This document shows positions 26,991 through 35,641 of a stretch of DNA of 64,000 bases, one piece after another. This stretch comes from Mucilaginibacter sp. UBA5151 (GTDB lineage Bacteria > Bacteroidota > Bacteroidia > Sphingobacteriales > Sphingobacteriaceae): positions 19,163 through 83,162 of the forward strand of contig DHXR01000064.1 in the NCBI GenBank assembly GCA_002413785.1, in the 5' to 3' direction. The notes under the pieces were generated by a model. It saw nothing but the letters and a program-made list of their open reading frames with translations. It did not search any database and had not been told where the DNA came from. A program made the position numbers and the translations under genes. The stretch's first letter is position 1. Each line of letters starts with the position of its first letter.

Positions 26991-27180
26991 AAACCTTTGG
27001 TTTATCTTCGGGATGATCAGTTGTTGTTGCCGAACTGCTGCTTTCGCCGTTCTGCGCATCTTTAAATTCTTTCACGCCCTTTCCTAAACCTCTCATAAGT
27101 TCAGGAATTTTTTTACCGCCAAAAAACAGCAATAACGCCAAGACGATTAAAATTATATGTTGTGGTTCTAAGAGTCCCAT
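26989..27180 (-). CDS. tatA: Sec-independent translocase protein TatA
   Basis: Pore-forming subunit of the twin-arginine export system, which moves folded proteins across the inner membrane. The 63-residue sequence has the membrane helix HIILIVLALLLFFGGKKIPEL with the conserved FGGKKIPEL hinge, the amphipathic helix RGLGKGVKEFKDA, and a short polar tail. It lies 26 bp downstream of a second TatA-type gene. No tatC is present in the window. Confidence 0.93.
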   Translation of the reverse strand: MGLLEPQHIILIVLALLLFFGGKKIPELMRGLGKGVKEFKDAQNGESSSSATTTDHPEDKPKV

Positions 27181-27206
27181 AATTTCTAATTTTTATATGG
27201 TTAATA

Positions 27207-27662
27207 TTATTTTGAATTCTTATTTGGTTCATCAGCTATTGTTCCTGCGTCTGTATGCTGAACAGTAACAGGTTCTTCGGCAACCGGTTCACTATGGGCC
27301 TCCGTTTGGCTTTCGGTTACCGTGTTTTCATTTGCCGCAAAATGACTTTCATTTACCGGCATTGCATTTTCAACAGGAGAAAAACCTGCCGGGTTTTCTG
27401 TATTAGCAGACAACTGATGCTGAGCAGCCTGGTTATTTAACGCGGTTTCAACCCTTTTTTCCTCGTAGCTGTTTATTTGTTCGTTAATCTCCCGTTTAAT
27501 ACCTTCGGAAGCATCTTTAAAATCACGTATCCCCTTTCCAAGCCCCCGTGCAATTTCAGGTAGTTTTTCGCCCCCGAAAAGCAACAAAGCAACAATTAAG
27601 ATCAATATCATGTCCGATGAAAACAGGTTGCTCAAAAACAAAAAAACTGGACTATAATACAT
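27207..27662 (-). CDS. TatA/TatB-family translocase protein with long tail
   Basis: A 151-residue twin-arginine translocase subunit. The N-terminal helix and hinge are typical (ILILIVALLLFGGEKLPEIARGLGKGIRDFKDASEG). The following ~90 residues are acidic and disordered (EPVAEEPVTVQHTDAGTIAD), as in TatB-like or extended TatA proteins. It precedes tatA by 26 bp in one operon that ends at the hairpin near 26.85 kb. Whether it acts as TatA or TatB is not decidable from sequence. Confidence 0.88.
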   Translation of the reverse strand: MYYSPVFLFLSNLFSSDMILILIVALLLFGGEKLPEIARGLGKGIRDFKDASEGIKREINEQINSYEEKRVETALNNQAAQHQLSANTENPAGFSPVENAMPVNESHFAANENTVTESQTEAHSEPVAEEPVTVQHTDAGTIADEPNKNSK

Positions 27663-27720
27663 AACGCTTTATTAATTGAGGCTACAAAGATACGCAATAA
27701 AATTTTATAAAACCCAAAAA

Positions 27721-29022
27721 CTAATTCGACACCAGCCAAATTTTAGGATTAACCGGGGTATATCCCTTGTATAAATCAAAAGTCACTATCGCCTCGCCGG
27801 TGGACGAATCTGTAGCTACCGTTCCTATCACCTGTTTTGTGGTAACTTTTTGCCCCTCCTTCACAAAAAATGATTTAAGGTTAGTGTAAACCGTAAAATA
27901 TTCCCCATGCTTAATCATCACCAAAAATGTGCCGCTAATGTTTTTAATACTTGTAACCTCACCCTGGAATACAGCCCTCACTGATGCACCAGGATTTGTT
28001 TTAATGTCCCATCCATAGCTTTCATTCTTAATGCCTTCATTATCGTAATAGACCCCAAAGCCCTGTCTCAAACTTCCGTTGGCAACCGGCCATGGCAACG
28101 AACCCCTGTTACCTAAAAAGTCGCTTGATAATTTAGCCGCTTCGGGTGTAGCATTCAGCACCTCACTATCAGTGGAGGTTTTTGTAATCAGCCTGGTTTT
28201 TGGAATTGCAACAATATCTTTACTCCCGGCTGCTTTAGCCTTTGCAGCGGCAGCCTTTTGTTCCGCTTTTGCTTCTTCTTCGGCTTTGCGCCTTGCCGCC
28301 TCTATTTCACGGCGTATGGCATTGTTAATTTCCCTGTTCGTTTTGGCGATTTTTCTTTGTACATCCTGTTGTTGCTGTTTTAATTGTCCTTCGTGTTTTG
28401 AAAGATCGGCTACTACCTGCACCTGACTGTTTTTTTCCTTGCCAAGTGTTGCTTTCTCCTTTACCTGGTCAACCAATAAAATGCTCTTTTCTTTTTTGTT
28501 TTTATCCAGCTCGTTTATCTTCACATGCAATTCTGTCTGCGTTTCCTGGATATATCCCGCCTGCCGAACCCGGTAGTCGCCAATTTGCTGTAAATACTTT
28601 AAACGTTTATAGGCCTGGTTAAAGTCACTTGCCGCAAAAACAAACATTAATTTATTATAGGCGCTTTGATTGCGATAGGTAAACAGTACCATCGCGGCAT
28701 ATTCCTTCTTTAACTGATCCAACTGGCTTTGAAGGTTATGCACAAAGTTATTGCTTTCTGATATCTGGTTATCCAGGTTCCGTACTTCCGAATTAATATT
28801 GTTTATCTTTTCTTCGCGAAGGCTGATCTGTTGCTTTAATAAATTCAGCTGCTTTAAAGTAGCCCTTTTATTATTGGCGGTTTCTTCGTACTCGTGGTTA
28901 AGTTGTTCTAACTGCTGCGTTAATACTTCACGCTGGTGTTTCAGTTCCGCGCTGCTTTGCGCATGAACTGCTATCGCTGCAAAAACACAGACCAGGAAAA
29001 ATAATACCTTCAAAAATTTCAT
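27721..29022 (-). CDS. EnvC-like coiled-coil protein with degenerate M23/LytM domain
   Basis: Periplasmic protein expected to activate cell-wall amidases during division. A signal peptide (ending AVHAQ) is followed by a long coiled coil (about residues 25-250, rich in Glu, Lys, Gln and Leu) and a C-terminal LytM fold (about 310-430). The zinc ligands of active M23 peptidases are missing: the HxxxD position reads ESYGWDIK, the HxH position reads TVYTNL, and the last strand reads VTFDLYKG. E. coli EnvC is also catalytically dead and works as an amidase activator, so the same role is inferred here. Confidence 0.88.
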   Translation of the reverse strand: MKFLKVLFFLVCVFAAIAVHAQSSAELKHQREVLTQQLEQLNHEYEETANNKRATLKQLNLLKQQISLREEKINNINSEVRNLDNQISESNNFVHNLQSQLDQLKKEYAAMVLFTYRNQSAYNKLMFVFAASDFNQAYKRLKYLQQIGDYRVRQAGYIQETQTELHVKINELDKNKKEKSILLVDQVKEKATLGKEKNSQVQVVADLSKHEGQLKQQQQDVQRKIAKTNREINNAIRREIEAARRKAEEEAKAEQKAAAAKAKAAGSKDIVAIPKTRLITKTSTDSEVLNATPEAAKLSSDFLGNRGSLPWPVANGSLRQGFGVYYDNEGIKNESYGWDIKTNPGASVRAVFQGEVTSIKNISGTFLVMIKHGEYFTVYTNLKSFFVKEGQKVTTKQVIGTVATDSSTGEAIVTFDLYKGYTPVNPKIWLVSN

Positions 29023-29060
29023 CCGTATATTTTTGTGTTACACCTTTTCAACCAAAAAAC

Positions 29061-29894
29061 CTAATCCTCCTCCTTGTACCTTCCAGGGATATTAAACGGA
29101 TAGTCAAGCAACTGATCAAACCCCGATTTAATATAGTGCAAATTAACCTGTATTTTTTGATCTTTCACTAATGATGTGATATCTATTTGCGATGGTATTA
29201 CCCGTGTGCCGGATTGAATAAACGTATTGTTTGTAACCTGCATAGATTGCCCCTCGTTTTGATTACTCAGGTTAGTTTGCGTAACCCGCATACCCGGCCC
29301 TATAATAAGTTTATAAACAAGCTCCTCCAGGTTGCCGGATAATGTAGTACTGTCGGGATTCGTGTGCATATCGGCATTTTCATTTATCAGTTCGGGTATG
29401 GCATTCCCAATCAACAGCGACTCAATTGTTGTGTAATTTACCTGGTTGCCCGCAAATTTATTGATATAGCTGAACGGCTTTTTTAAATAAACGCTCTGCA
29501 AGCGGTTAATAACCCACATACTGTCGGGGGTAATCAAAACCCTTGCGGCCTCAATACCTGCTATGGCTGTAATTGACACCCAAATTTTCCGGCCTTTCTT
29601 TATGCGTATGTTTAAAGTAACGTCATTGCTATTCCCGTTAATATCAAGGGTGGCATGTGCCTTACCCGAAAAATTATCAAAGCTGGTTTGCCCCGCCCTT
29701 ATTTCGTTGAGCTTAATACTTTTGTAATCAACTACTTTCGCAACGGCGTCAACCCGGGCGTGTTTAGCCATTAATTGTTTTCTTGCTTTACAGCTCACCA
29801 TCAGCAACAAAAAACATAAGGCAAACAGCTTTATGTAGCGCCTGGTTGTAAACGTGTTGCTAAACAAGACTCTATTCAATGTACTTTCTTTCAT
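29061..29894 (-). CDS. DUF4292 family lipoprotein
   Basis: A 277-residue lipoprotein (lipobox FLLLMVSC, Cys35) with a DUF4292 body. Features are TSFDNFSGKAHATLDINGN, VSITAIAGIEAARVLITPDS, and a C-terminal strand-rich region ending YPFNIPGRYKEED. The fold is likely LolA/LolB-like, so lipoprotein or lipid binding in the periplasm is possible. It overlaps the upstream TPR gene by 23 bp and precedes the EnvC-like gene by 38 bp, indicating one operon devoted to the envelope. Function is not experimentally established to my knowledge. Confidence 0.85.
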   Translation of the reverse strand: MKESTLNRVLFSNTFTTRRYIKLFALCFLLLMVSCKARKQLMAKHARVDAVAKVVDYKSIKLNEIRAGQTSFDNFSGKAHATLDINGNSNDVTLNIRIKKGRKIWVSITAIAGIEAARVLITPDSMWVINRLQSVYLKKPFSYINKFAGNQVNYTTIESLLIGNAIPELINENADMHTNPDSTTLSGNLEELVYKLIIGPGMRVTQTNLSNQNEGQSMQVTNNTFIQSGTRVIPSQIDITSLVKDQKIQVNLHYIKSGFDQLLDYPFNIPGRYKEED

Positions 29895-31824
29895 TTATTT
29901 TTCTTTCTAACACAGGCGACTGGTCGCCGTTTGCTTTAGCTTTTTTCCAGTTTTCAACAGCAGTGTTAATATCACCAAGATAGAACATAATGTCTCCATA
30001 GTGTTCGGATTTTACGGCACTGCTGGTTTTGTCGTCAGCTAAAGCCTTTTCCATCCATAGTTTAGCGCCGTTATAATCCTTTTGTTTAAACAATATCCAG
30101 GCGTAAGTATCCTCAAATGAAGCATTAGCGGGTTGCAGATCATTGGATCGTTTTGACATTGCTGCCGCCTTATCCAATTGTTCGCCCCTTAAAGATAGAT
30201 AATAGGCGAAATTGTTTAAAGTATATACATTGCCGGCATTATAAGTTAATGCTTTATCGTAGGCATTATCAGAGTTTACATTATCTTTTATATTATGATA
30301 ACAATCGCCCAATGCCGAGTAACTTTGTGATAACAGGTCCTTATCCTGAAATTCTAATGTTGTCGCATTTTTAATATATCCTATGGCTTTGTTATCGTCC
30401 TTTTTCTGTAGCCAGGCCACACCTACCAGGTAGTTCATCCACGCCTGGTTGGGGAAAAACGACAATGAGTTCTCTCCATCCCTGATTGCCCCATCCAAAT
30501 CATTGCCACCCAGTTCAATCCGTACCAATTGCTCCTGTACGGCATATACCTGGTTGTTAAGCGCAATTGATTTTTGATACATGTCCTTTGCATCCTTCAG
30601 TTTATCATTTTGCACCAGCATATCCCCGTAAACAGCATAAGCTTTTGCATCACCGGGGTGGGCGCCCACCAGTATCCTGCTTAATTCAAGGGCGCTGGCT
30701 TTTGCATTGGGGTCGGGGAACCTTGGTAAATAACCAAGTATAATTTTTATCTTCTGGTCAATATCCACATCCGGAATGGCGAAGGCCAATGTCAGTTCAT
30801 TATAACTGGCTTCATAGTCCTTTTTATCACGGTATATATCTGCAAGCGCCAGGTGGACCAAGCCATTACCTATCTTTAGTTTTTCGGCAGTTTGCAATAC
30901 TTTTAAGGCTTTATCCCCAAAGTTGTTGGCGCTGTAAAGTTCGGCCAGGAACAGGTAATACTTTGTTTGCAAAGGGTTATCCGCGATCATTTTTTCGAGC
31001 TGCCTGGCTGCAAGATCGACATTGCCCTGTTTGAGATAAATTTTTTGTTTGTTGGCAAGCAAATCATCAGTCGGGCCTGTTAAAGTTTCCAGCTTATCAT
31101 AAACCTGCAATGCCTCATCGTATTTTTTTTGATAGAAAAAAGCATTGGCCGCATCGAAATAATATTCGGGCTTATCCGGGTTGATCCTGATCAATTCACT
31201 GAATACATTTTCGAGTTTGGCAAAGTCGTTGTTCTTTTCATCACAATCGGCTAAAGCTGCCCAATACCATTCATTATCCGGCTTAACGCTGACTGCCTTC
31301 TCTAATAATTGCTGCGCCTGCGGATAATCGTTTTTTAGTTTTTTAAGATTGGCAAGTTCGTACAATGAAGCATCATTGGCCGGGTCAATCTGTATTATCT
31401 TTGAAAAAAAATCTTCGGCGTCTTTTTGGTTTTCAGAAGTCTTTGCAATCAGGGCCTTAAAAAAAAGATCCTTCACCATTAAACTATCAGCATAAGTTAA
31501 GGGTTTACTGTCAACAATTGTCGCACCGTTGCCTTTACCTGCATTTTTGTTTTGCGCAAAAACAGGACAGGGGAGAATCAGGAGCCAAGAACCAAGAACC
31601 AAGACAGGAAGGATACGGCTACGAAGGATCAAGAGCCAAGAGCCAGGAATCAAGACAGGAAGGATACGGCTACGAAGAATCAAGAGCCAGGAGCCAAGAG
31701 CCAGGACAGGAAGGATACGGCTACGAAAAATCAAGAGCCAAAAGCCAGGAATCAAGACAGAAAATATATGGTGTACTACCAAATTGTCTTTCTTTATCCG
31801 ATGTACAAATCTTTTATATTTCAT
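29872..31824 (-). CDS. Secreted TPR-repeat protein with repeat-expanded signal peptide
   Basis: A 650-residue exported protein. From about residue 105 onward it is built of tetratricopeptide repeats (DPANDASLYELANLKKLKND, KPDNEWYWAALADCDEKNND and similar), so it should be a protein-interaction scaffold. The N-terminus is extraordinary: residues 23-84 are about 3.6 copies of a 17-residue unit, RSRILPVL-GSWLLIL, before a normal cleavage site at PVFAQ (about 90). The units come from a 51-bp DNA repeat. No internal ATG offers a shorter start. It overlaps the DUF4292 gene and lies in an operon with dut and a flippase. Confidence 0.85.
   Translation of the reverse strand: MKYKRFVHRIKKDNLVVHHIFSVLIPGFWLLIFRSRILPVLALGSWLLILRSRILPVLIPGSWLLILRSRILPVLVLGSWLLILPCPVFAQNKNAGKGNGATIVDSKPLTYADSLMVKDLFFKALIAKTSENQKDAEDFFSKIIQIDPANDASLYELANLKKLKNDYPQAQQLLEKAVSVKPDNEWYWAALADCDEKNNDFAKLENVFSELIRINPDKPEYYFDAANAFFYQKKYDEALQVYDKLETLTGPTDDLLANKQKIYLKQGNVDLAARQLEKMIADNPLQTKYYLFLAELYSANNFGDKALKVLQTAEKLKIGNGLVHLALADIYRDKKDYEASYNELTLAFAIPDVDIDQKIKIILGYLPRFPDPNAKASALELSRILVGAHPGDAKAYAVYGDMLVQNDKLKDAKDMYQKSIALNNQVYAVQEQLVRIELGGNDLDGAIRDGENSLSFFPNQAWMNYLVGVAWLQKKDDNKAIGYIKNATTLEFQDKDLLSQSYSALGDCYHNIKDNVNSDNAYDKALTYNAGNVYTLNNFAYYLSLRGEQLDKAAAMSKRSNDLQPANASFEDTYAWILFKQKDYNGAKLWMEKALADDKTSSAVKSEHYGDIMFYLGDINTAVENWKKAKANGDQSPVLERKINERKYIE
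31573..31758 (-). repeat. 51-bp tandem repeat within the TPR gene signal sequence
   Basis: Three full 51-bp units (31675-31725, 31624-31674, 31573-31623) plus a 33-bp partial (31726-31758). Each encodes RSRILPVLxxGSWLLIL with differences only at the two x positions. On the + strand the unit contains GAGCCAAGAGCCAGGA and AAGACAGGAAGGATACGGC, intergenic-type repeat DNA that happens to read as hydrophobic protein. Confidence 0.9.
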
Positions 31825-31888
31825 TTCATATCCTCTTATCCGGCATCCAAACCATTTTTGTCAGTAGTCATTTTCCGGTTGCGATTTT

Positions 31889-31918
31889 ATTTTGATTCCT
31901 GGCTCTTGATTCCTGGCT
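31889..31918. repeat. Intergenic GATTCCTGGCTCT repeat, inverted relative to the coding repeat
   Basis: GATTCCTGGCTCT occurs twice here. Its reverse complement AGAGCCAGGAATC occurs inside the repeat of the TPR gene about 150-270 bp away, so leader and early coding RNA could pair. Confidence 0.6.
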
Positions 31919-31937
31919 CTAAAATCTTGCTTCTCTC

Positions 31938-32372
31938 CTACCCTACCCCTGTATGACCATACCCGCCTGTACCCCTCGATGTCCCGTTCAATTCTTCTAC
32001 CTGCTCCCAGTTTATTTTTTCGTGGCGGGCAATTACCATTTGCGCAATCCTGTCGCCGGTATTGATCTCAAACACCTGGTCCGAAAAATTGATCAGCAGC
32101 ACCTTAATTTCGCCGCGATAATCGGCATCAATAGTACCGGGCGAATTAACGATCCCTATGCCATGTTTAAAGGCCAGGCCGCTTCTCGGGCGGATCTGCG
32201 CTTCAAAACCTTCAGGCAATTCTATATGCAGCCCTGTTTGGACAAGTTTCCGCTCCATTGGTTTAAGCAATATCGTTTCCTCCACATCTGCCCGCAGGTC
32301 CATACCGGCTGCATGCAAAGTTTCGTAAGCAGGCAAAGCATTTTTTGACCTGTTAATAATTCTGATCTTCAT
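31938..32372 (-). CDS. dut: Deoxyuridine 5'-triphosphate nucleotidohydrolase (dUTPase)
   Basis: Hydrolyses dUTP to dUMP, keeping uracil out of DNA and feeding dTMP synthesis. All five motifs are visible in 144 residues: AGMDLRADV (about 22-30), RPRSGLAFKHGI (about 62-73), GTIDADYRGEIKV (about 80-92), GDRIAQMVI (about 105-113) and the C-terminal GTSRGTGGYGHTG. It overlaps the upstream flippase gene by 4 bp (coupled translation). Together with dcd at 11.4 kb it completes the dCTP-to-dUMP route. Confidence 0.97.
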   Translation of the reverse strand: MKIRIINRSKNALPAYETLHAAGMDLRADVEETILLKPMERKLVQTGLHIELPEGFEAQIRPRSGLAFKHGIGIVNSPGTIDADYRGEIKVLLINFSDQVFEINTGDRIAQMVIARHEKINWEQVEELNGTSRGTGGYGHTGVG

Positions 32373-33901
32373 TGTCTTTTAAAAATAGCTCTTAAATCCT
32401 TGCCGTCAAAATAAACCGCCGACAATATAAATAATAATAAAAGTAAATTCCCGGCAAATATATTTCGGTTAAGAACGTAGAACGATAAGTAAACGATTAC
32501 AATTGATGAAATAATATAGACCAAATTCTTTTTGAGGTTATATGGGATAGGATAATTTTTTTGCCCCCATATATAGGATAAAACCATCATGCTGGCGTAA
32601 GCGATAAGAGAAATCCATGCGGACGCCATATAGCTGTATTTAGGTATAAAAAGCACATTTAGTACAATGGTGAGTATTGCCCCCACCCCTGAAATGTATA
32701 AACCATATTTGGTTTGATCAGACAGCTTGTACCATACCGACAAGTTCATATAAATACCCAGGCTCACATAGCCAAAAACCAATGGAGGAACTACTGGCAG
32801 GCCAACCCAGTAATTTTTATTAGGGATGAAATACTTAAGTATCTCAATATTCGCAATCAATCCAACGAATATCACGCACACCGCAATAACAAAATAGTCC
32901 ATGATACGGGCATAAGTTTGGCCCGCATTCTTATTTTTGGCATGACTGAAGAAGAAAGGTTCCGCACCCAAACGGAAGGCCTGGATAAATATGCTCAGGA
33001 ACAATGATATTTTAGCGCATGCACCATAAATGCCGACATCATGTAAACTTACTTTTGGGGGTAAAAGCTGGCCCAGCAATATTTTGTCTAAATTTTCATT
33101 GATGATGTACGACAGGTTGGCAATTAAAACCGGCCAGCTGTAACTATACATGTCAAGCAGCATTTTCCGGTCAAAATCAAATCTTATCTTTAGCAATTCG
33201 GGCAGCAGGAGGAGAAATGTAATGAAACTTGCAACCAGGTTTGACAGAAAAACATAGCCCACCCATCCTTTTACGTACCAGCTGCTAATCCATAATGCGC
33301 CTGCAAGATGATGGTGTATCCAATAAGGCAAAACCAAAATAAATGTAAGATTAAGGCTGATAAAAATGCCGATATTGATCAATTTTATAACCCCATATCT
33401 CCCAGGCCGTCCTTCCGCCCGTATTTTAGCAAAAGGAATAACGCACCATGCATCAATCACCAATATCCCCAAAAAATAGTCTATATAGGTTACAAAATCG
33501 GCATGGCTGGCAGCTATTTTAGTTGACGGCGCCGCATGGGTTAAAACTGCTCCGTGACTAACATCAATAAAAGTGGCTATCGGGCCGATAAATGGCACTG
33601 TGCATAGTAAAAAAAGTATGGTTATAGCTGCTACCGAAGCAAATGCATTATTGTAAACCCGCTGTTTATTTTCCGGATGCTTGTTAAGATACCGGAAAAA
33701 AGTGGTCTCCATACCAAAAGCCAGTACCGAATTTAATACGGACACATAACTAAACATGGTGGTGAGCACACCATAAGCGCCGGGAGCATACGCTTTTGTA
33801 CTTGTATATAGGGGTGTAAGGAAAAAACTTAATACACGGCCGGCAATAGTGCTCACACCATAAATGGCTGTTTGGCCGGCGAATTTTTTAGCGGTTGACA
33901 A
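32369..33901 (-). CDS. Wzx-type polysaccharide flippase (MOP superfamily)
   Basis: A 510-residue polytopic membrane protein with about 12-14 hydrophobic segments. The N-terminus AGQTAIYGVSTIAGRVLSFFL followed by a polar YTSTKAYAPGAYGVLTTMFSY loop is typical of PST/Wzx lipid-linked sugar flippases, which turn undecaprenyl-linked oligosaccharides across the inner membrane. No glycosyltransferase cluster surrounds it here. It shares an operon with dut through a 4-bp overlap. The sugar substrate cannot be inferred. Confidence 0.85.
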   Translation of the reverse strand: MSTAKKFAGQTAIYGVSTIAGRVLSFFLTPLYTSTKAYAPGAYGVLTTMFSYVSVLNSVLAFGMETTFFRYLNKHPENKQRVYNNAFASVAAITILFLLCTVPFIGPIATFIDVSHGAVLTHAAPSTKIAASHADFVTYIDYFLGILVIDAWCVIPFAKIRAEGRPGRYGVIKLINIGIFISLNLTFILVLPYWIHHHLAGALWISSWYVKGWVGYVFLSNLVASFITFLLLLPELLKIRFDFDRKMLLDMYSYSWPVLIANLSYIINENLDKILLGQLLPPKVSLHDVGIYGACAKISLFLSIFIQAFRLGAEPFFFSHAKNKNAGQTYARIMDYFVIAVCVIFVGLIANIEILKYFIPNKNYWVGLPVVPPLVFGYVSLGIYMNLSVWYKLSDQTKYGLYISGVGAILTIVLNVLFIPKYSYMASAWISLIAYASMMVLSYIWGQKNYPIPYNLKKNLVYIISSIVIVYLSFYVLNRNIFAGNLLLLLFILSAVYFDGKDLRAIFKRQ

Positions 33902-33939
33902 TTGTGCTGCTGCGAATTAGTTTTTAAAGTTTATACCTG

Positions 33940-34218
33940 CTATAAACTCTTTTTTACGAGCTCAAAATTACGATAGTTTTTCAATTCGCCTTCATGGCTT
34001 TCAACAGAACTTACCATTGCATGTTCCGTACCCTCACGGCACCAGTCTAAAAACATGTCCAGCGCGATATTATCCCCTTCCGCTTCAATGAAAACATCGC
34101 CGTCGGGTTCATTTCTAACATAGCCTTTAACGCCGAGGTGATCGGCCACGGCTTTGGTAGCTCCCCTGTAAAAAACGCCCTGCACTTTTCCTTTTACTGT
34201 TATATTGAGGTGTTTCAT
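33940..34218 (-). CDS. Acylphosphatase
   Basis: Small cytosolic enzyme that hydrolyses acyl phosphates. The 92 residues carry the two-part signature: KGKVQGVFYRGATKAVADHL (about 9-28, with the phosphate-binding arginine) and VKGYVRNEPDGDVFIEAEG (about 30-48, with the catalytic asparagine). The length is normal. The gene stands between the flippase and a repeat-filled gap, and is probably transcribed on its own. Confidence 0.95.
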   Translation of the reverse strand: MKHLNITVKGKVQGVFYRGATKAVADHLGVKGYVRNEPDGDVFIEAEGDNIALDMFLDWCREGTEHAMVSSVESHEGELKNYRNFELVKKSL

Positions 34219-34228
34219 TTTGGTTGGA

Positions 34229-34391
34229 ATGGTTGTAAATGTTGTAAGGGTTGTAAATGTTGTAAGGGTTGTAAGGGTTGTAAGGGTTGTAAAGTTACGT
34301 GAAATGGCAAAAACAAATTCTTAAATTTTATAAGATTCAAATTACCGGAATTTTTACAACTTATTTCAACCATTACAACATTTACAACTAT
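34229..34391. repeat. GTTGTAAGG tandem repeat with inverted partner arm
   Basis: The left arm (about 34230-34300) is eight copies of the 9-base unit GTTGTAAGG and its variant GTTGTAAAT. The right arm (about 34353-34390) holds TTTACAAC, CATTACAACA and TTTACAAC, the reverse complement. The block separates the acylphosphatase gene from the amidohydrolase gene. Confidence 0.75.
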
Positions 34392-34400
34392 TAACCTCCG

Positions 34401-35576
34401 CTATACCAACCTCCTTACCTTACTTTCAGGTGTAATTTTTAAACCATCGAGACCGGTGATGAGGTTTAAACCTGGCGTTTTGCCTGCTTCGAGGGTGCCT
34501 TTTTCGTCATCAATACCTAAATACTTTGCGCCATTTATGGTGCCCCATTCTATAAGCCGGGCGGTACTCAATCCATGAAATTGTTGTTGAAGCGTACGCA
34601 TTTCGCTTAATAAACATAAGCGCCCGTTTGAGGCGAGGCTATCCGTGCCGAGCATTATGTTAAAGCCCATGTCTGTAAACAACTCCACTTTTGGGAGCAT
34701 GCCTTCGATGTATATATTGGCGTTAGGGCAAAAACACCAGTGTATGTTGCAGTCAAAACGTTTTGTAAAGTAAATATCTTTTAAATTAGTGAAGGTATTA
34801 TGTACCAATAACACATCTTGTTTACCGGTCAGGAAATGCATAATAGATTGTATCGAATTACGGGCCTGCGGTTTAAAATAAGAAATGTCCATCCCCAAAG
34901 ATTCATAAAGGTCAACAAAGCCACCTTTTTTATACCTGTAAAATTTGTTTTCATCTTCACTCTCCTGGTTATGCATACTGATGAGGTTATCGCCATCTTC
35001 CGCATGTTTCCGGATCAGCTTAAACAGCTCCTTTGACACAGAATACGGTGCATGAGGAGTGATTGAGCATGATTGGGGCTTAAATTCCTTTTGTAAAGCA
35101 AGCGCGTGCTCAAATACCTGCGTAGCTCTGTCGGGCAAAAAACCAAAGCATTCAATAAAGCTATGGTAGTAAATTTTACTGCGGGCTTTAATCGGAATAC
35201 TCATATTGGTATTTGAAATGTCGCCGACAGCTACAATTCCATTTTCGTACATTTCACTGTCGGCCCTGGTGGCAGCTTCACTTATTTCAAGGGCATCGGC
35301 CCCCCTTAGTTTTTGGACACCTTTTATGAAATTAACGAGCCCTTCTCCCTGCGCTATTTTGCCCTTCAGGTGCGAGAGTTCAAGGTGGCAGTGGGTGTTT
35401 ATAAAACCAGGGCAGATGATGCCGCTAACCTGCTCAATGGTTGCATGGTTTGATTCCGAATAATTATCAGGGCCGGTTACCGATATTATTTTACCAAAAT
35501 TATCAACAGTAACTATCCCGTTTTTTATTGGGGCGGCATTTACCGGGAAAACGTAATCGGCTTTAAAACTTTTCAT
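34401..35576 (-). CDS. Amidohydrolase superfamily protein (deaminase/chlorohydrolase type)
   Basis: A 391-residue metal-dependent hydrolase. Metal and substrate residues are visible in order: GFINTHCHLELSHLKG (about residues 57-72), ITPHAPYSVS (about 170), SMHNQESEDE (about 198), LVHNTF (about 240), CPNANIYIEG (about 265) and LGTDSLASNGRL (about 290). The pattern matches the S-adenosylhomocysteine/aminodeoxyfutalosine deaminase and chlorohydrolase group. No menaquinone futalosine genes are nearby, so the substrate is left open. It is divergent from rlmN with a 65-bp gap. Confidence 0.87.
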   Translation of the reverse strand: MKSFKADYVFPVNAAPIKNGIVTVDNFGKIISVTGPDNYSESNHATIEQVSGIICPGFINTHCHLELSHLKGKIAQGEGLVNFIKGVQKLRGADALEISEAATRADSEMYENGIVAVGDISNTNMSIPIKARSKIYYHSFIECFGFLPDRATQVFEHALALQKEFKPQSCSITPHAPYSVSKELFKLIRKHAEDGDNLISMHNQESEDENKFYRYKKGGFVDLYESLGMDISYFKPQARNSIQSIMHFLTGKQDVLLVHNTFTNLKDIYFTKRFDCNIHWCFCPNANIYIEGMLPKVELFTDMGFNIMLGTDSLASNGRLCLLSEMRTLQQQFHGLSTARLIEWGTINGAKYLGIDDEKGTLEAGKTPGLNLITGLDGLKITPESKVRRLV

Positions 35577-35641
35577 TTTTTAATACAAAAGAATGACTTT
35601 CAAAAAAGATAGTAGTTTTTTAAAATTAGTACTTTTGCAGC

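Noticed and set aside
31518..31956. Overlapping + strand frames opposite the TPR gene start (112-134 residues)
   Set aside because: These frames exist only because the repeat lacks stops in several frames; their Arg/Glu/Lys-rich repeats match no protein.
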